DNA of 16,327 bases from JALYUS01 sp038231255 (GTDB lineage: Bacteria > Chloroflexota > Chloroflexia > Thermomicrobiales > JALYUS01), in the NCBI GenBank assembly GCA_038231255.1, contig JBBRLR010000103.1, positions 1 through 16,327 of the forward strand, read 5' to 3'. The notes beneath the pieces were generated by a model. It searched no databases, was not told the origin of the DNA, and was given only the letters and a program-made list of their open reading frames with translations. Positions within the stretch are counted from its first letter, which is position 1; each line of letters begins with the position of its first letter. Shown here one piece after another: positions 1 through 8,140 of the stretch. The position numbers and the translations under genes were made by a program.

Positions 1-741
1 GCTCGCGCCATCCGAGGCCAGGAAGACAGCGGCGCGGGCGATGTCCTCCGGCTCGCCGATCCGGTCGAGCGGGATGCCCTTGAGGAAGCGCGCGGTCAGC
101 GTCTTCGGATCGAGTTGCGGGTCATTGAGCATGTTCGTCATCGCCTGCGTCATCGTCTGCGCGGGCTGGATGGCATTGAGGCGAATCCCATAGGGCGCCC
201 ACTCCACCGCCAACTCGCGCGTGAACTGGATGATGCCCGCCTTAGTGACGCTATAAACGAAGTTGCCGCGCCCCAGGGCAGAACTGCCGGCAATCGAACT
301 GATGCTGACGATTGCCCCGCCCCGGCCCGCCGCGATCATCCGCCGCCCGACCTGCTGCGTGCAGACCCACGTCCCTTCGAGGTTGATGCGCACGATCCGG
401 CGCCACTCTTCGAGCGGCAACTCCTCCGGCCGGTAGCGGGTACCGAGGCCGCAGTTGTTGATGAGGATGTCCACGCGGTCATAGGCGCGGTCGAAGTCGT
501 CGAACATCGCGACAATCGCGTCCGCGTCGCCCATGTCGCACGTCACCGCCGTGCAGCGGCGACCGAGCGCTTGGATTTCGCGGGCCGTTTGCTGCGCCCC
601 CTCGCCGTCAATGTCGCAGACGAACAGGTCCGCGCCCGCCTTCGCCAGTTCGAGCGCCGTCGCGTGACCAATGCCGCCGTGCGCCGACCCCGCCGTCACA
701 AATGCTACCCTGCCCGTCAAATCGAGCCAATCAACACCCAT
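1..741 (-). CDS. SDR-family NAD(P)-dependent oxidoreductase (C-terminus cut by window edge)
   Basis: Classical short-chain dehydrogenase, oxidising or reducing a hydroxyl/keto group with NAD(P). Exactly 247 codons are present and the frame is still open at base 1; the family is usually about 250-260 residues, so little is missing. The Rossmann glycine loop is TAGSAHGGIG (residues 16-25), one residue longer than the usual TGxxxGIG and with Ala for the first Gly. CDID ends beta-2, with Asp43 suggesting NAD(H). NN is at 95-96, and the catalytic tetrad is Asn120, Ser149, Tyr163 and Lys167 (YSVTK). The start is ATG at 741, preceded by a G-run (GGGGGGA); the ATG at 745 in another frame stops after four codons. 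It is the last visible gene of the minus-strand series, 119 bp after the enolase-superfamily gene, and a palindrome cluster fills that gap. The substrate cannot be read from the sequence; context suggests a sugar acid or polyol. Confidence 0.93.
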   Translation of the reverse strand, partial: MGVDWLDLTGRVAFVTAGSAHGGIGHATALELAKAGADLFVCDIDGEGAQQTAREIQALGRRCTAVTCDMGDADAIVAMFDDFDRAYDRVDILINNCGLGTRYRPEELPLEEWRRIVRINLEGTWVCTQQVGRRMIAAGRGGAIVSISSIAGSSALGRGNFVYSVTKAGIIQFTRELAVEWAPYGIRLNAIQPAQTMTQAMTNMLNDPQLDPKTLTARFLKGIPLDRIGEPEDIARAAVFLASDGAS

Positions 742-755
742 ACATTCCCCCCACT

Positions 756-859
756 GGTAGCGTAGGCTTTTAGCCTGCGTCCCTGCGTCTCTGTACAACC
801 TTCACAGGCTGGAAAGCCTGTGCTACCGGATTGGGACGCAGGCTGAAGCCTACGCTACC
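756..859. repeat. Cluster of three nested palindromes forming a large inverted repeat
   Basis: 756-783 and 833-859 are reverse complements of each other except for a one-base length difference and one substitution in the central loop. Each also folds on itself through an AGGCT/AGCCT core. Between them, 803-822 is a third palindrome with perfect 8-bp arms (CACAGGCT/AGCCTGTG) and a 4-nt loop, followed by the same GCTACC end. The whole unit could form a cruciform or a long RNA hairpin between the enolase-superfamily gene and the SDR. There is no T-tract on either strand, so it is not a standard intrinsic terminator. It looks like a dispersed intergenic palindrome family; related copies are at 2100-2127 and 10294-10317. 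Confidence 0.8.
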
Positions 860-860
860 A

Positions 861-2078
861 TTACGACAGTTCAGACACGCGCACCGTCACATCGTCGCGC
901 GAGAGAAACTCCGGCAAAAGCCGCGTGCCGAGGCCGGGGCCGGAGGGTGCAGCGACGTAGCCGGACTGGATGTCGGGCAGTTCCGTCACGACATCGCGGT
1001 ACCAACCGTGGTAATACGCGCGCACCCCTTCCTGGATCATCGCGTTCGGCGTCGCGAGGCAGAGGTGTGTGCCCGCCGCGTAGACGACCGGCCCGGTGCA
1101 GTCGTGCGGCGCGACGGGGCAATGGTACGTCTCGGCGAGCGAGGCGATCCGCCGCGCCTCAGAGATGCCGCCGCACCAGCCGGGATCGAGCATGACGATG
1201 CCAACCGCCTTCTTCTCCAGCAGCTCGCGGAAGGCGAAGCGGGTCGCCAGCGTTTCGGAGGCGGTCGTTGGGACGCGCGTGCTGCGAGCAAACGTCGCGA
1301 GGGCGTCCGCGTTGTCCATGCGGATCGGGTCCTCATACCAGAGCGGCTTGATCTCCTCCAGCGCCGCCGCGATGCGGATCGCGGATTGGAGATTCCAGCG
1401 CCAGTGCAACTCGACGGCGATCTCCATCTGCATGCCGACGGCATCGCGGATTTGCCGGAATGGCTCCATCCCCCGCTCAATCTCCGCCGCCGTGATGTGC
1501 TGCCCGTTCGTCGCGTCCGCGAACTGGTCAAAGGGCCAGATTTTCATCGCCGTGATGCCCATGTCGAGCAATGACTGCGCGACCTCGCCCGCGCGCCCCT
1601 GCTCTTGCCAGGCAATTAAATCTTCGTATTTCCCCTCATGCTCACCCAACCCCCAGCCCGCCGAGAAACCGCTACCCGGCCCCGCCGCGCGATGAACATG
1701 ATAGCCATAGCCCGCGCAGGTGTTGTAGATGCGGATACGATCCCGCACCGGGCCGCCGAGGCACTGGTAGATCGGCAGGCCGACACTCTGGCCGAAAAGG
1801 TCCCAGAGAGCGATGTCGAGGGCCGAGATCGCCCGCATTTCGGTGCCCATCGAACGATGCGTCATGTTGCTGCTGAGCGTCATGTAGTGCCGCTCGATGG
1901 CGCGCGGGTCCTGACCGAGCAGATACGGCGCGACAGTCTGGTGGATGTATCCCGCAACCGCCGCCGAGCCGAAACACGTCTCACCGAGGCCGATCAACCC
2001 CTCGTCGGTATGGATCTGTAGCCAGATTTCATTCGGATAGGTCGGTGTCTCGATCGTCTCAATCCGCGTGATTTTCAT
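861..2078 (-). CDS. Mandelate racemase/muconate lactonizing (enolase) superfamily enzyme, acid-sugar dehydratase-like
   Basis: 405 residues. The enzyme abstracts the alpha-proton of a carboxylate with Mg2+. The N-terminal capping domain covers about 1-130 and the TIM barrel about 140-370. Metal ligands fit Glu223 (VELH), Glu249 (YEDP) and Glu275 (SETL), spaced 26 and 26; Asp298 and His325 (APHD) form the barrel-7 His/Asp dyad. These spacings match the mandelate racemase subgroup. The barrel-2 motif is Lys179 in MKIWPF rather than KxK, and His225 follows the first ligand, as in the galactonate/mannonate dehydratase branch. I therefore favour a sugar-acid dehydratase over a racemase, with the substrate unassigned. 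The start is ATG at 2078 with AGGGAG upstream; the reading frame extends 43 codons further upstream, but that part runs through the preceding gene's end and a palindromic repeat. It lies 52 bp after the Dpp-type permease. Confidence 0.9.
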   Translation of the reverse strand: MKITRIETIETPTYPNEIWLQIHTDEGLIGLGETCFGSAAVAGYIHQTVAPYLLGQDPRAIERHYMTLSSNMTHRSMGTEMRAISALDIALWDLFGQSVGLPIYQCLGGPVRDRIRIYNTCAGYGYHVHRAAGPGSGFSAGWGLGEHEGKYEDLIAWQEQGRAGEVAQSLLDMGITAMKIWPFDQFADATNGQHITAAEIERGMEPFRQIRDAVGMQMEIAVELHWRWNLQSAIRIAAALEEIKPLWYEDPIRMDNADALATFARSTRVPTTASETLATRFAFRELLEKKAVGIVMLDPGWCGGISEARRIASLAETYHCPVAPHDCTGPVVYAAGTHLCLATPNAMIQEGVRAYYHGWYRDVVTELPDIQSGYVAAPSGPGLGTRLLPEFLSRDDVTVRVSELS

Positions 2079-2099
2079 CGGCACACTCCCTGATTTTCT

Positions 2100-2127
2100 G
2101 GTAGCGCGGGCTGCAGCCTGCGCCACC
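2100..2127. repeat. Dispersed intergenic palindrome, single copy
   Basis: 13-bp arms with a 2-nt loop and two mismatches (GGTAGCGCGGGCT / AGCCTGCGCCACC). It shares the GGTAGC-AGGCT-AGCCT plan of the cluster at 756-859. It lies wholly in the 52-bp gap between the permease stop (2131) and the enolase-superfamily start (2078), just upstream of that gene's ribosome binding site on the minus strand. Confidence 0.7.
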
Positions 2128-2130
2128 ACA

Positions 2131-3012
2131 TCATCCATTCTCGCGCAGGCGCGGGTCCAGGATGTCGCGCAGGCCGTCGCCGAGGAAGTTGAAGCCGAGG
2201 ACGACAATCATGATCGCCAGGCCCGGGAAGATCGCCATCCACGGCGACACCTCCATGTACTTCCGCGCGAGATTCAGCATGCCGCCCCACGACGGCTCCG
2301 GCGGCTGTGCGCCGAGGCCGAGGAACGACAACGCCGCCTCACTGAGGATCGCCGTACTCAGGTAAATCGTCGTCAGCACGATCACCGGCGCGAGGATGTT
2401 CGGCAGCACGTAGCGCCGGATCAGCCACGACGAGCGCGCGCCGATCACCCGCCCCGCCTCCAGGTATGGCTCGCTGACCACGGCGAGCGCGGACCCGCGA
2501 ATGACGCGGGCGAAGGCGGGGGCGTAGACGATGCCGATGGCGATCATCGCGTTGCGGCGGCTCGGCCCCAGTAAGCCGGAGATGACAATCGCGAGGATCA
2601 GGCCGGGGAAGGCGAACATGATGTCCACAAACCGCATCGTGACCGTGTCGATGCGACCGCCGAAATAGGCGGTGATCACGCCAACCGCAGTGCCGATGAC
2701 AAGGGCGATCAGCACGGCGACGATGCCGACTTGCAACGAGACCCGCGCGCCGTAGATGATGCGCGAAAGGGTGTCTCGCCCCAACTCATCGGTACCCATC
2801 AGGTGCGCGCGGCCCGGACCCAGGAGCCGCTTCGCCTTCTGCTCCGAGGGCGCGTAGGGCGCGATCAACGGCGCAAAAACCGCGACGAGGACGGTAAAGA
2901 GGATTATTATCCCGCCAATGATGCCGATCGGGTTGCGCCACTTGCGGGCGATCCCGCCGCGCCGGACGCGACCGGGTATGGCGATGTTCGCGGGCGTCAC
3001 GGTGACGCTCAT
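2131..3012 (-). CDS. ABC importer permease, DppC/OppC type
   Basis: 293-residue inner-membrane permease of a peptide/opine/oligosaccharide-type importer. One N-terminal transmembrane segment (about 28-50) is followed by the periplasmic stretch with GTDELGRDTLSR (about 74-85), the DppC hallmark, and then about five further hydrophobic segments. The ATPase-docking EAA loop is near 185-210 (EAGRVIGARSSW...VLPN). The gene overlaps dppB-like upstream by 4 bp (ATGA at 3009-3012), implying translational coupling and a heterodimeric channel. No DppD/DppF ATPase gene follows; the next gene is an enolase-superfamily enzyme. Substrates of this family include peptides, nickel, opines, plant and algal oligosaccharides and glutathione. 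The neighbours favour a sugar-derived compound, but this is inference. Confidence 0.94.
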   Translation of the reverse strand: MSVTVTPANIAIPGRVRRGGIARKWRNPIGIIGGIIILFTVLVAVFAPLIAPYAPSEQKAKRLLGPGRAHLMGTDELGRDTLSRIIYGARVSLQVGIVAVLIALVIGTAVGVITAYFGGRIDTVTMRFVDIMFAFPGLILAIVISGLLGPSRRNAMIAIGIVYAPAFARVIRGSALAVVSEPYLEAGRVIGARSSWLIRRYVLPNILAPVIVLTTIYLSTAILSEAALSFLGLGAQPPEPSWGGMLNLARKYMEVSPWMAIFPGLAIMIVVLGFNFLGDGLRDILDPRLRENG

Positions 3013-3962
3013 CCGACGCGAATCCGTGGGTCAACGTATGCGTAGAGCACATCCACCACCAGATTGATTACGACGAAGACGGTCGCCAGGAAAAGGACCG
3101 CCGTTTGCACAACGGGGTAATCGCGGTTGAAGATCGCCTGAACGATGGTATTGCCGATGCCATTGAGGCCGAAAATCACCTCCATGATCGCCGAGCCGCC
3201 CATTAGCGCGCCCAACTGAAAACCGATCACGGTGATGACGGGAATCAAGGCATTCCTGAGCGCGTGCCGGTAGATAACGGCACGATCGCGCAGCCCCTTC
3301 GCCCGCGCGGTGCGGATGTAATCCTGATTCAGGACTTCGAGCATCGTCGTGCGCGTCATCCGCATAATGATCGCCATCATCTGCACGGCGATTGCGGTCG
3401 CGGGCAGAATCATCTGTGCGAGATTGCCGAGCGGGTCGCGTAGCGGATTGATGTAGATAAACGAGGGCACCCAGTGGAATGCCTTGGAGGTGAAGAGGAG
3501 AATGAGCGTGGCGATCCAGAAGTTCGGGATGGATAAGCCGATCAACCCGGCGACACGGGCGCCGAAGTCGAGGCCGGTGTCGCGCCGGACGGCGGACAGT
3601 ACGCCGAGGGGGATGGCGACACAGACGGCAATCAGGATGGCGAACCCCGCCAGTTCCAGCGTAATCGGGAGGGCGCGCACCAGCGCGCGACTGACGGATT
3701 CGCCGCTCCGCAGCGAGGTGCCCAGGTTGCCGCGCACGAGATTGCCGATCCAGCGGACGTACTGGACGGGCAGCGGGTCCGACAGCCCGAGCGCGTGCCG
3801 CAGTTCTACCTTCGACGCCGTGTCTGCCTGCTGGTCGCTCCCACTGAGGAGCGCATCAACGACGTCTCCCGGCAGCAGCCGCAGCATCAGGAAGATGAGC
3901 ACGCTCATCCCGACCAACGTCGGGATAAGCAATGAGAGACGGCGCAGGACGTATCTACCCAC
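3009..3962 (-). CDS. ABC importer permease, DppB/OppB type
   Basis: 317 residues, the usual length for DppB. It begins with the typical MGRYVLRRLSLLIPTLVGMS opening and transmembrane segment, then LPGD near 30, about five more hydrophobic helices, and an EAA loop near 217-245 (ARAKGLRDRAV...ALRNALIP). The C-terminus YAYVDPRIRVG is the classic DppB ending (YxxxDPRIR). The start is GTG at 3962, with GGAGGG 11 nt upstream inside the end of the binding-protein gene; no nearer ATG exists. Only 7 bp separate it from the binding lipoprotein, and it overlaps the DppC-type gene by 4 bp, so these three form a tight unit. Confidence 0.94.
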   Translation of the reverse strand: MGRYVLRRLSLLIPTLVGMSVLIFLMLRLLPGDVVDALLSGSDQQADTASKVELRHALGLSDPLPVQYVRWIGNLVRGNLGTSLRSGESVSRALVRALPITLELAGFAILIAVCVAIPLGVLSAVRRDTGLDFGARVAGLIGLSIPNFWIATLILLFTSKAFHWVPSFIYINPLRDPLGNLAQMILPATAIAVQMMAIIMRMTRTTMLEVLNQDYIRTARAKGLRDRAVIYRHALRNALIPVITVIGFQLGALMGGSAIMEVIFGLNGIGNTIVQAIFNRDYPVVQTAVLFLATVFVVINLVVDVLYAYVDPRIRVG

Positions 3963-3969
3963 CGGCTGT

Positions 3970-5766
3970 TTATCCCTCCACCCAGGCTTCGCGCAGGCCG
4001 GGGTTCATGTTGGTGTACGAGACATACATATTCTTCACCCGGTTCCGCACCAGTTGGAACTTGAAGGGATTGACCGTGTACAGGTTCGGCACTTCCTCGG
4101 CGATGACCTGCTGCATGCGCAGGTAAATCGGCTTGCGCTTCACCGGGTCGGCGGTCGCGAAGCCGTCGTCGAACAACTTGATCAACTCGTCGCTCTTCCA
4201 GCCGCCCTTGAACTGGGCGTCGTACAAGCCAAGGCCGGGGTAGTAGTCGTTTAGATACTGGCTGACATCCTCGCGGACGCCCCGCCCATTCGACGCCCAC
4301 TCGTACGAACCATCGCCGAAGACCTTGACATACTGGCCACCCTCGACGGGCTTGATCGTGACATTGATCCCGATCGTCTTCACTTGCTCGGCGATGATTT
4401 CCGCCGCCTGGCGGAGGTCCTGCTGCGTCGCGTGCGTCTGCATCGTCACGGGGAAGCCTTGTGCGAACCCGGCATCCGCCATCAGCTTCTTCGCCCCCGC
4501 GAGGTCCTGCTTGTAGTATTTGTTCGCGAGGTCATCCTTCGAGATCGGCCAGTCGCCGAACCCGGACGCCACGACCGCAGTCAGTTCCGCATCACCATTG
4601 TAGATCTTGTCGATCAAGTCCTGGCGATTGACGACCTTGTTAATCGCCTGCCGCACGCGGACATCGTTCCACGGCTTTCCGTCGCCCTTGATCGTGAAGT
4701 GAACGAGATGCGGGTTGGACGTCAGCCCCTTCTGGAGGGCGAACGATTTGTCGTTCTTGACGGCCTGCACGGTGTCGGTCGTGAAGTTGCCGCCGTCAAT
4801 TGCGCCCGCCCGGAGCGCGGCGAGGCGCGATTGCTCGTCCGGGAAACCCTTTAGCGTGATGTCGTCAATATACGGCAGGCCCGGCTTCCAGAAATCCGGG
4901 TTGCGCGTCAGGACGACGCGGTCGTTCGGCACGAACTCGACCAGTTTGTACGGCCCGGTGCCGATCGCCTGATTCGACGGATTAATCTTGTCGAATGCGC
5001 CCTTCTGGATGATCGGTGCATTGCCGCGCGCCATGAAGCCCGGCACGGTCGGATTCGCCGTGGGCATCGTGATCTTGACGGTGTATTTGTCCATGATCTC
5101 CGTGCTGGCGATGACGAGGCCGAACCCCTTCTGTCCCGGCAGCGGCGGGTTCACCTGCGTGTCCATCGAGTACTTGACATCCTCGGCGGTCATCTCCGTG
5201 CCGTCGTGGAATTTGACGCCCTTGCGCAGATGGAAGACGTAGGTGCGGTCGCTCGTCGCCTCGAACGATTCGGCGAGTGCGGGTTTGACATTGAGGTCCT
5301 TGTCCCATTCCAGGAGTGAATCGTACAAGAACTCGTGGCCCTGGACGATGTCGAAACTGATCAGCCCGTACGGGATCAGCACCGTCGGCGCGAGGTCCAG
5401 CGCCCAGACAATCTTGCCGCCCCGCTTGCCGGGGAGCGACGCGGCCGCACTCGTCGCGGCGGGCGAGGGCACGGCGGGTGCGCCACTCGCCGTACCGACG
5501 GGTGCGGCCGACGACGCACTGACCGTCGTCGCAACGGGCGGCGCGCTCGTTGCGGAGAGCGATGCCGGCGGCGATGGGGCGGCGCTCGCCGCAACCGCTG
5601 CGGGAGCGGAGGGAGCAGCGCCCGTCGGCTTGGCAGCCGGCGTGTCCGTCGCAGTGGTGTTCCCGCCACACGCCGCTAGGATTGCCGCGCCCGCCGTCAT
5701 CGCCATCCCCACGAGGACACGACGACGCGAAATCAGACTGAACCGGTCATCAGTGAAACGTGTCAT
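3970..5766 (-). CDS. Substrate-binding lipoprotein of Dpp/Opp-type importer (SBP family 5)
   Basis: 598 residues. It captures substrate outside the membrane for the adjacent DppB/DppC-type channel. The signal peptide has a twin-arginine-like SRRRVLVG (13-20) and a lipobox LAAC with lipidated Cys33. An Ala/Ser/Thr/Pro-rich tether follows (about 36-112), unusually long. The family-5 fold starts near 118 and carries the signature ALAESFEATSD...FHLRKGVKFHDG and TAEDVKYSMD. The start is ATG at 5766 with GGGGAGG upstream; an in-frame ATG 17 codons earlier has no ribosome binding site and overlaps the previous gene's last codons. The tether is GC-rich low-complexity DNA, which creates long but meaningless reading frames on the opposite strand. 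The ligand cannot be predicted from the sequence alone. Confidence 0.94.
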   Translation of the reverse strand: MTRFTDDRFSLISRRRVLVGMAMTAGAAILAACGGNTTATDTPAAKPTGAAPSAPAAVAASAAPSPPASLSATSAPPVATTVSASSAAPVGTASGAPAVPSPAATSAAASLPGKRGGKIVWALDLAPTVLIPYGLISFDIVQGHEFLYDSLLEWDKDLNVKPALAESFEATSDRTYVFHLRKGVKFHDGTEMTAEDVKYSMDTQVNPPLPGQKGFGLVIASTEIMDKYTVKITMPTANPTVPGFMARGNAPIIQKGAFDKINPSNQAIGTGPYKLVEFVPNDRVVLTRNPDFWKPGLPYIDDITLKGFPDEQSRLAALRAGAIDGGNFTTDTVQAVKNDKSFALQKGLTSNPHLVHFTIKGDGKPWNDVRVRQAINKVVNRQDLIDKIYNGDAELTAVVASGFGDWPISKDDLANKYYKQDLAGAKKLMADAGFAQGFPVTMQTHATQQDLRQAAEIIAEQVKTIGINVTIKPVEGGQYVKVFGDGSYEWASNGRGVREDVSQYLNDYYPGLGLYDAQFKGGWKSDELIKLFDDGFATADPVKRKPIYLRMQQVIAEEVPNLYTVNPFKFQLVRNRVKNMYVSYTNMNPGLREAWVEG

Positions 5767-5816
5767 TTCTGGTGCCTCCCCTGCAATTCCCCACAACACA
5801 ATGAATGTTTGACCCA

Positions 5817-6791
5817 TCAGGCAGATTCGCCCCGATCCAACTCCGCCAGCACGGCGGCGAATGCCTCGACGCCGCGGATATCATTCGGCACGAGCCAGAC
5901 CTGCATGTGCGAAACGCCGCCCCGCGCGTACTCCCGAAACGCGTCCGCGATCTCGCGCGTCGTCCCCGCGAGCGGTTCGACACCGCCGATCACCGTCTCG
6001 CCGAGCAGGGCGACGCGGACAACGACCGTCCGCTGCAAGGTCGCGGGGTCGCGCCCCACCCGCACGCACGCCGCGTCAATCGCCTCCCGCAAGGGCGGTA
6101 AAACATCGGGCCAACTACGGCCGTGCCCCAGCCAGCCGTTCCATAGGTCGGCGTGTTGGGCCGCGAGGCGGAGCATCTGTTTGCCCGTCGCCAGCGTGCC
6201 GATCAAAATCGGGGGGCCATGCGGGCGCGGGCCGCGCGGCTCCAGCACCGCCTCATGTACCCGATGGTACGTGCCCTGAAAGTCGCAGTAGCCGTCGCGC
6301 AGGAGCGACGTGATGATGTGCAATGCTTCCTCGAAACGGCTGACCGGGTGATCGAACGGGAAGCCGTACTCCCGATGCTCGAACGCCACATCGCCTGAAC
6401 CGAGGCCGAGGATCAGCCGACCGCCACTAATCGTGTCTACCGTTTCGGCGATCTTGGCAGTCAATGCCGGGTTGCGGAAGCCCGTGCAGGTAACGAGCGT
6501 GCCGAGTTCGACACGCGGAATCGCCATCGCCAGCGCCGACAGGAGCGACCAGCATTCCCACGCACCGACCGGCGGTGCAATCGCCACCTCGTGCGGCACG
6601 GGTCGCCCGGCGGTGATCCACAATTGCTCGCGCTTCATATGGAGATGATCGCCCAGCCAGAGGGAATCGAACCCCACCGCCGCCGCCCGCTGCGCCATCG
6701 CTAGAATGTCCTCCCAGCGGTCGGCAATCGAGAGATGGAGGCCGATCTTGAGCGGTCGCTTTCGCGCGGTCATCTGTGGTGCAACGGACAT
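5817..6791 (-). CDS. LLM-class flavin/F420-dependent oxidoreductase (luciferase-like), copy 1
   Basis: 324-residue luciferase-like TIM-barrel protein. The N-terminus has RPLKIGLHL, then FDSLWLGDHL (about 41-50), ELGTLVTCTGFRNPAL near 98-113 and SGGRLILGLGSGDV near 125-138, all family hallmarks of flavin/F420 binding. Reactions in this family range from F420-dependent dehydrogenation to FMNH2-dependent monooxygenation; which one applies here cannot be told. It is a close paralogue of the plus-strand gene at 14600-15568, about three quarters identical by eye over the first 100 aligned residues. The start is ATG at 6791 with GGGGGA upstream; ATG at 6773 (MTARKRPLK) is the alternative. It sits between the E2 gene (59 bp upstream) and the family-5 binding protein (50 bp downstream). 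No F420 biosynthesis gene is visible. Confidence 0.92.
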   Translation of the reverse strand: MSVAPQMTARKRPLKIGLHLSIADRWEDILAMAQRAAAVGFDSLWLGDHLHMKREQLWITAGRPVPHEVAIAPPVGAWECWSLLSALAMAIPRVELGTLVTCTGFRNPALTAKIAETVDTISGGRLILGLGSGDVAFEHREYGFPFDHPVSRFEEALHIITSLLRDGYCDFQGTYHRVHEAVLEPRGPRPHGPPILIGTLATGKQMLRLAAQHADLWNGWLGHGRSWPDVLPPLREAIDAACVRVGRDPATLQRTVVVRVALLGETVIGGVEPLAGTTREIADAFREYARGGVSHMQVWLVPNDIRGVEAFAAVLAELDRGESA

Positions 6792-6850
6792 GCGGCGCTA
6801 TCCCCCATTGCTACTGCCCAAAGGGCGCCCGCTCATTACTCGTTGCTTCC

Positions 6851-8140
6851 CTACCGCGTCAGCCAAACAAGCGGCTGCTCGACGAATTGCTTGATCCGCT
6901 TGAGGAACCGGGCAGCGGGCGCGCCGTCCACGACGCGATGATCGAAGGTCAGGCTGAGAGCGACCATCTTGCGCACGGCAATGGTCTCGGCCTCCTCGTC
7001 CACCACGACGGGGCGCGCGACAATCCGGCCGATGCCGAGAATCGCGCATTCCGGCAGGTTGATGATCGGCGTGAAGGCATCAATCGCGTACATGCCGAGG
7101 TTTGTGATCGTGAAGGTGCCGCCCTGCAAGTCGTCGCGCGCCGCTTTGCCCGCCCGCGCCTGCCCGATCAGCCGGGCCGACTCTGTCGCAATTGCCTGGA
7201 TGGACTTCGCATGAGCGTCGCGGACGACGGGGACGAGCAAGCCACGCTCGGTGTCTACCGCGACACCCATGTGTACCGCATCGTGCCGGACGATGCCGCC
7301 GTCCGCAAGCGAGGCGTTCAAGTCCGGGAACTCTTGCAGTGCGACAGCGACGAGTTTCGCGAACAGGTCATTGTAGGTCGGCGTCGTCGCCATTTCGGTT
7401 TCGATCAGCGCACCCTCGATATCACTCCGCAACCGGACGAGCGCGGTCGCGTCCGCCTCGGTCGTCAGCGTCACCGGCGCGGCGGTGTGCGCGCTCTGGG
7501 TCATCCGCTCACCGATGATGCGGCGCATGCTGCTGATCGGCACCGACTGCCTTTCCACACCGGGAGTGGGTAGGGCGGGCGCTGTGACCGGCGCACCAGG
7601 GGCAGGCGCAGTCGTCGCAGTCGCTGTCTGCTCGACCGCCGCCCGCACATCGCGCTCGACGATCCGGCCACCACCACCCGTGCCCGTCAGTTTCGTCCAG
7701 TCCACGCCGAGTTCCCCGGCGATCCGGATCGCGCGCGGGCTGGCAGCCGGGGAAGGACTGAGGCCTCCGGGCGTCCCCTGGGCGGGATAGGTGCTGACGA
7801 CTGACGGCTGCGCGCTGTTGACTGGCTGCTGCCCGTTGCCTGCTGCGGGCTGCTGATTGCTGACCGTTGTCTGCTCCCCCGATGGCACATTCTCCCCTTC
7901 CGCCACGAGGTAGGCGAGCACCGTCCCGACGGGCAGTTCCTCGCCGACACGCAGGGCATTGCCCGGGATGCGCAGGATGCCGCTATCGAGCGATTCGACC
8001 TCGGTCGTCGCCTTGTCGCTCTCGACGAGGAAGAGATATTCTCCTTCCTTGACCCGGTCACCGTCGTGCTTGAGCCATTCCACCACCGTCCCGGCCTCCA
8101 TATTCCAGCCAAGCCGGGGCATGACAACCTGTATCGCCAC
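6851..8140 (-). CDS. 2-oxo acid dehydrogenase complex E2, dihydrolipoamide acyltransferase
   Basis: 429 residues. It transfers the acyl group from E1 to CoA through a swinging lipoyl arm. A single lipoyl domain spans 1-79 with lipoyl Lys43 in ESDKATTEV. A Gln/Asn/Ser/Pro linker covers 86-132, a peripheral-subunit-binding domain about 134-170 (SPRAIRIAGELGVD...GRIVERDV), a second Ala/Thr/Pro linker about 171-200, and the catalytic domain about 203-429 with DHRVVDG (His401, Asp405). The start is GTG at 8140, directly preceded by GAGGAGG at good spacing; an upstream in-frame ATG at 8188 would add 16 residues from intergenic repeat and lacks support. It follows E1 beta by 69 bp. No E3 (lipoamide dehydrogenase) lies in the window, so it must be supplied elsewhere. 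Confidence 0.95.
   Translation of the reverse strand: MAIQVVMPRLGWNMEAGTVVEWLKHDGDRVKEGEYLFLVESDKATTEVESLDSGILRIPGNALRVGEELPVGTVLAYLVAEGENVPSGEQTTVSNQQPAAGNGQQPVNSAQPSVVSTYPAQGTPGGLSPSPAASPRAIRIAGELGVDWTKLTGTGGGGRIVERDVRAAVEQTATATTAPAPGAPVTAPALPTPGVERQSVPISSMRRIIGERMTQSAHTAAPVTLTTEADATALVRLRSDIEGALIETEMATTPTYNDLFAKLVAVALQEFPDLNASLADGGIVRHDAVHMGVAVDTERGLLVPVVRDAHAKSIQAIATESARLIGQARAGKAARDDLQGGTFTITNLGMYAIDAFTPIINLPECAILGIGRIVARPVVVDEEAETIAVRKMVALSLTFDHRVVDGAPAARFLKRIKQFVEQPLVWLTR

Noticed and set aside
115..1574. Plus-strand open frames of 216 and 247 codons opposite the SDR and the enolase-superfamily gene
   Set aside because: Arg-rich, motif-free translations opposite genes with intact active-site residues; typical of high-GC DNA.
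2079..2207. A 43-residue N-terminal extension of the enolase-superfamily gene
   Set aside because: It translates the end of the permease gene and a palindromic repeat; ATG 2078 has AGGGAG and begins with the family-typical MKITRIE.
5243..5812. Plus-strand Ala/Gly/Val-rich frame opposite the family-5 binding protein
   Set aside because: It is a by-product of the low-complexity Ser/Ala/Pro tether and signal peptide on the other strand.
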